Assembly: GCA_963725415.1 (NCBI GenBank)
Contig: CAVRZY010000147.1
Coordinates: forward strand, 1 to 8,761
Direction: 5' to 3'
DNA length: 8,761 nucleotides
Source: CAVRZY01 sp963725415
Lineage (GTDB): Bacteria > Acidobacteriota > Terriglobia > Bryobacterales > Bryobacteraceae
Shown: positions 5,355 to 8,761 of the stretch, one piece after another
Layout of the letters: every line of letters begins with the position of its first letter
Position numbering within the stretch: the first letter of the stretch is position 1
Translations under genes and position numbers: made by a program
The notes under the pieces: model-generated
The model's input: the letters and a program-made list of their open reading frames with translations, nothing else
Database searches by the model: none
Told to the model about the DNA's origin: nothing

Positions 5355-8300
5355 ATGAGCACCGCGGTCTCGGACCGGTATCCTCTGGCCCCGATGCAAC
5401 TGGGGATGCTGTTCCAAACCCTCTATGCGCCGCAGTCGGGCGTGGACATCGAGCAACTAGTGGTCTCGCTTCCCGAAGAGCTGGATGTGCCCAGTCTCGA
5501 TCAGGCTTGGCAGGCTTTGGCGGTGCGGCATGCGGTTCTGCGCACGAGCTTCCGGTGGGCGGACGTGGAGGCGCCGGTCCAGGCGGTCTGCGCCGCGGTG
5601 GTTGTGCCGTTCGGGGAAGAGGATCTGCGCGCGCTGGGGGCAAGCGAACAGCAAGCGCATCTGGAAGCCTATCTTCGGGAGGACCGGCAGCGAGGGTTCG
5701 ATCTCGGGGCGGCGCCCTTGATGCGGGTGGCGGTATTCCGCCTGGGGGCGGCCGACTACCGGGTGGTCTGGACTTTCCATCACATCCTGGTGGACGGACG
5801 CTCGATCACTGCGCTGGTGCGCGAGCTGTTCGCGCTCTACGAGGCCCTGCGCCACGGAGCGCAACCGCAGTTGGAACAGCCCCCTCCCTACCGGGAGTTC
5901 ATCGACTGGCTCAGCGAGCGGGACTTGGCCTCCTCGAAACTGTACTGGCAAGCACTGCTCGAGGGGTTCACGGCCCCCACTCCCTTCGGAATCGAGAAGA
6001 GCACTCCGAATCGACCCTTCCGGGAACCGCACTTTGGCCGGCAGGAGATCCGGCTGCCCGAGTCACTGGCGTGTCCGCTCGGATCCTTCGCCCAACGCCA
6101 CGATCTGACGCTGAATACGCTGATCCAAGCCGCCTGGGCGATCCTGTTGAGCCGCTACAGCCGGGAAGAGGATGTGGTGTTCGGCGCCACGCGGGCGTGC
6201 CGCCGCTCCACCGTGGAAGGCAGCGATGGGATGGTGGGGATGTTCATGAACACTGTCCCGGTGCGTGCCCGGCTGTCCAGCCGGACTGAACTGCTGCCGT
6301 TCCTCAAGGAGCTGCGGGCGCAATCCCTGTCGGTGCGGCCGCACGAGCACACCCCGCTGGTCAAGGTCAAAGAGTGGAGCGACCTGGCTGCTGGGAAGCC
6401 TCTGTTCGAGAGCATCGTGGTGTTTGAAAAGTACCATAGGGACTCCGTGCTGCGCGCGCAAGGCGGGGCCTGGTCGCGGCGCGAGTTCCGGATGCTCGAG
6501 CAGACTGGTTATCCGTTGACTTTGGCGATGTATGACGATCGCGAGCCGCTGGTGGTGCTGGAGTACGACCAGCATCGCTTTGAGGACCGCGCCATCACCC
6601 GGATGCTGGGCCATCTCAGGACCCTGCTCGAAGCAATGGCGTCCGAGCGTGGCAAGCGGGTGGCTGAGCTGCCGATGCTCACCCAGCCGGAGCGGCGGGG
6701 GTTAGTCGAGGAGTGGAACCAGGGGCGGCAAGAGGTCCCGCAGGCCTGCGTACATGAGTTGTTCGAGCAGCAGGCGGCGCGGCACCCGGAGGTCGCGGCG
6801 GCGGTGTTCGAGGGACGCCAGATCAGCTGCCTCGAGCTGGACCGGCGGGCCAATCAGGTGGCGCATCAGTTGCGAAGCCTGGGGGTGGGACCGGAGGCGC
6901 GGGTGGGCATCTCCACGGAGCGCTCGCTGGAGATGATCGTGGGCCTGCTGGGGGTCCTCAAGGCTGGGGGCGCCTACGTGCCTCTGGATCCGGCCTACCC
7001 CAGAGAGCGGCTCCACTTCATGCTGGAGGATGCGCAAGTGCGGGCGCTGCTGGCGCAGGAGAAACTTGTGCCGAGCTTCTCCGCAGAGTCCGTGCCGGTC
7101 ATCGCCTTGGAGTCCGCCGGGCAGGATCTCCCCATGGAGAAACCGCAGGGCGGGCCGGCGCCCTCCAACCTAGCCTACGTGATGTATACCTCGGGGTCCA
7201 CGGGGAGACCCAAGGGCGTACAGATCGAGCATCGGAACGTGGTGGGGTTTCTGCATTCGTTCCGGCCGCTCGCCTTCCAGAGCGAGCGGCGCATCGGTAC
7301 CAACGTGGCCCCGTTCAGCTTCGACACGGCAGTGGAGGAGATCTTCGGTTGCCTGTGCTTCGGGGGAACGGTCCATATCATCCGCCCGGAGCACAGCACG
7401 GATGCCGGCCACTTCGCACGGTACCTGGTGGAGCACGGGATCAACGTCACCTACATCGTGCCCGACATGCTGGAGAGGGTGGCCGGCGAATTGGCGAAGC
7501 GGCGCGACCAGTTGAAGCTGAGGTGCGTGGTGACTGGCCTGGCTCCCAAAAGACAGCGCGCGCTACAGTCCTTCCGCGACCTCTCCGGCGGCTTGCGCGT
7601 GCTGAACGCCTATGGCCCGACGGAAGTGACCTATGGAGCGACAGCCTTCGAATTCCAGGCGGCGAGCGAGCCGGACCGCGAGGCGCCCATCGGCAGGCCG
7701 TTTCCCAACTACCAGGTCTACATCGTGGACGGCCAGCTTCAGCCCGTGCCCATCGGGGTGGCGGGCGAGCTCTTGATCGGGGGCGTGGGGGTAGCGCGAG
7801 GGTATCTGAACCGGCCCGAGTTGACGGCCGAGAAGTTCATTCCGGATCCCTTCCGCAGGGACGGGGGCGCTCGGGTGTACCGGAGCGGCGACCTGGGGCG
7901 CTGTCTGGAGGACGGCAACATCGAGTTTCTGGGCCGCATCGACAATCAGCTCAAGATCCGGGGCTTCCGGATCGAGCCGGGAGAGATCGAGGCGGCGCTG
8001 GCCCAGCACGCGGGCGTCGAGCGGGCGGTGGTGGGCCCGCGCGAGACTCCCGCCGGCGACAAGCGGCTGGTGGCGTACGTCATCGCCAAGAACGATCAGG
8101 ACCTCTCGGCGGCCGGCCTGCGGAGCTTCCTGCAAGATAAGCTGCCGGGCTACATGGTGCCTTCGGCCTTCGTCTTCCTGGAGAAGCTGCCGCTGACGGT
8201 CAGCGGCAAGATCGACTGGAAGGCGCTGCCGGCGCCGGAGGGGACCAGCCAGGAGCGCGAGGAGGCTTTTCTAGCGCCACGCACCGCTCTGGAAGCGCGC

Positions 8301-8761
8301 CTCGTACAGATCTGGGAGAAGGTCCTGGGTGTTCGTCGTGTGGGGCTGAAGGACAACTTCTTCGAACTGGGGGGAGACTCGCTGCTTGCGGTTACCCTGT
8401 TTGCGGAGATGGAAAAGGCCTTCGGCAGGAACCTGCCCCTGGCCAGCCTGTTCGAGGCGCCTACGGTCGAGCAGCTTGCGCAGATGCTGAGCAGCGAGGA
8501 CTTGGTTCCCCCCTGGTCGGCGCTGGCGCCGATTCAGCCGCAAGGTGGGCGCCCTCCGTTGTTTTGCATCCACGCGCACGGCGGGAACGTCTTGTTCTAC
8601 CGCGAACTGGCGCGCCACCTGGGAGCCGACCAGCCTTTCTACGGCCTCCAGGCGGTGGGGCTGGACGGCCGCCAGCCGCCGCTTCGCCGGGTGGAGGACA
8701 TGGCGGCCCATTACCTGAGGGAAAAGGCCCGCAACAAGATGCCCAACCAAGTACAGGGACA
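5355..8761 (+). CDS. Non-ribosomal peptide synthetase, C-A-T-TE module (3' end outside window)
   Basis: The frame is open for 1135 codons to the window edge. Condensation domain (about 8-430): YPLAPMQLGMLF at the start, catalytic HHILVDG (142-148), FGATRACRR and MVGMFMNTVPV; it joins an upstream acyl or peptidyl donor to the loaded amino acid. Adenylation domain (about 455-960): LKAGGAYVPLDPAYP, YTSGSTGRPKGV (611-622), FSFDTAVEEIF (Asp657), NAYGPTE (751-757), GELLIGG, YRSGDLG, and an A10 motif SGKIDWK with Lys952. Carrier domain: DNFFELGGDSLL, with Ser1009 as the phosphopantetheine site. Thioesterase: FCIHAHGGNVLFYREL around His1073; its GxSxG nucleophile motif lies beyond the window. The order marks a release module that hydrolyses or cyclises the product. 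Because the gene starts with a condensation domain, its donor must come from another synthetase, a free carrier protein or an acyl-CoA. The A-domain code, read by alignment to GrsA from memory, is roughly D-T-E-Y-V-T-A-Y-G-K and is not one I recognise. The ATG at 5355 was chosen as the nearest start to the condensation domain, but its ribosome site is weak. Confidence 0.95.
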   Translation, partial: MSTAVSDRYPLAPMQLGMLFQTLYAPQSGVDIEQLVVSLPEELDVPSLDQAWQALAVRHAVLRTSFRWADVEAPVQAVCAAVVVPFGEEDLRALGASEQQAHLEAYLREDRQRGFDLGAAPLMRVAVFRLGAADYRVVWTFHHILVDGRSITALVRELFALYEALRHGAQPQLEQPPPYREFIDWLSERDLASSKLYWQALLEGFTAPTPFGIEKSTPNRPFREPHFGRQEIRLPESLACPLGSFAQRHDLTLNTLIQAAWAILLSRYSREEDVVFGATRACRRSTVEGSDGMVGMFMNTVPVRARLSSRTELLPFLKELRAQSLSVRPHEHTPLVKVKEWSDLAAGKPLFESIVVFEKYHRDSVLRAQGGAWSRREFRMLEQTGYPLTLAMYDDREPLVVLEYDQHRFEDRAITRMLGHLRTLLEAMASERGKRVAELPMLTQPERRGLVEEWNQGRQEVPQACVHELFEQQAARHPEVAAAVFEGRQISCLELDRRANQVAHQLRSLGVGPEARVGISTERSLEMIVGLLGVLKAGGAYVPLDPAYPRERLHFMLEDAQVRALLAQEKLVPSFSAESVPVIALESAGQDLPMEKPQGGPAPSNLAYVMYTSGSTGRPKGVQIEHRNVVGFLHSFRPLAFQSERRIGTNVAPFSFDTAVEEIFGCLCFGGTVHIIRPEHSTDAGHFARYLVEHGINVTYIVPDMLERVAGELAKRRDQLKLRCVVTGLAPKRQRALQSFRDLSGGLRVLNAYGPTEVTYGATAFEFQAASEPDREAPIGRPFPNYQVYIVDGQLQPVPIGVAGELLIGGVGVARGYLNRPELTAEKFIPDPFRRDGGARVYRSGDLGRCLEDGNIEFLGRIDNQLKIRGFRIEPGEIEAALAQHAGVERAVVGPRETPAGDKRLVAYVIAKNDQDLSAAGLRSFLQDKLPGYMVPSAFVFLEKLPLTVSGKIDWKALPAPEGTSQEREEAFLAPRTALEARLVQIWEKVLGVRRVGLKDNFFELGGDSLLAVTLFAEMEKAFGRNLPLASLFEAPTVEQLAQMLSSEDLVPPWSALAPIQPQGGRPPLFCIHAHGGNVLFYRELARHLGADQPFYGLQAVGLDGRQPPLRRVEDMAAHYLREKARNKMPNQVQG

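Noticed and set aside
4207..5643. A 478-codon minus-strand open frame across the GH20-like gene and the start of the NRPS gene
   Set aside because: It overlaps two well-supported plus-strand genes, spans their intergenic gap and shows no domain. It is an antisense shadow.

Overview
The window is GC-rich, gene-dense bacterial DNA with four protein-coding genes. Two are cut by the window edges. I see no RNA gene, insertion sequence, CRISPR array or long repeat. The mix of a giant ATPase/activase of the anaerobic dehydratase-activator type, a small secreted family-20-like glycosidase and a one-module peptide synthetase suggests a soil or sediment bacterium, perhaps an acidobacterium or a similar high-GC Gram-negative. 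That is inference from gene content only.

Left half (1-4007, minus strand): two overlapping genes that read as one unit. The first (4007 to 900) encodes a 1035-residue protein with two BadF/BadG/BcrA/BcrD-type (ASKHA fold) activase domains, then a cysteine cluster and a DUF2229/HGD-D-like region. The second (951 down to the window edge) starts inside the end of the first, in the -1 frame. It encodes the domain that, as I recall the family, is normally the C-terminal part of one ~1400-residue polypeptide. So the giant activase is split here into two coupled genes.

Middle (4008-4197): a 190-bp divergent intergenic region. It holds a sigma70-like promoter candidate in each direction, a 6-bp palindrome around the rightward -35, and two tandem, near-perfect Shine-Dalgarno sequences.

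Right half (plus strand): 4198-5283 encodes a short secreted glycoside hydrolase of GH20 type with the catalytic Asp-Glu pair. After a 71-bp gap, a non-ribosomal peptide synthetase gene begins at 5355 and runs off the end. It encodes condensation, adenylation and carrier domains and the start of a thioesterase, i.e. a C-A-T-TE terminal or stand-alone module. Its adenylation domain keeps the core motifs but has an unfamiliar specificity code and an altered loop.

There is no direct evidence that the three blocks act together. The most unusual items are the split, overlapping activase with its asymmetric ASKHA pair, and the NRPS adenylation domain. I do not see proof of a wholly new system.
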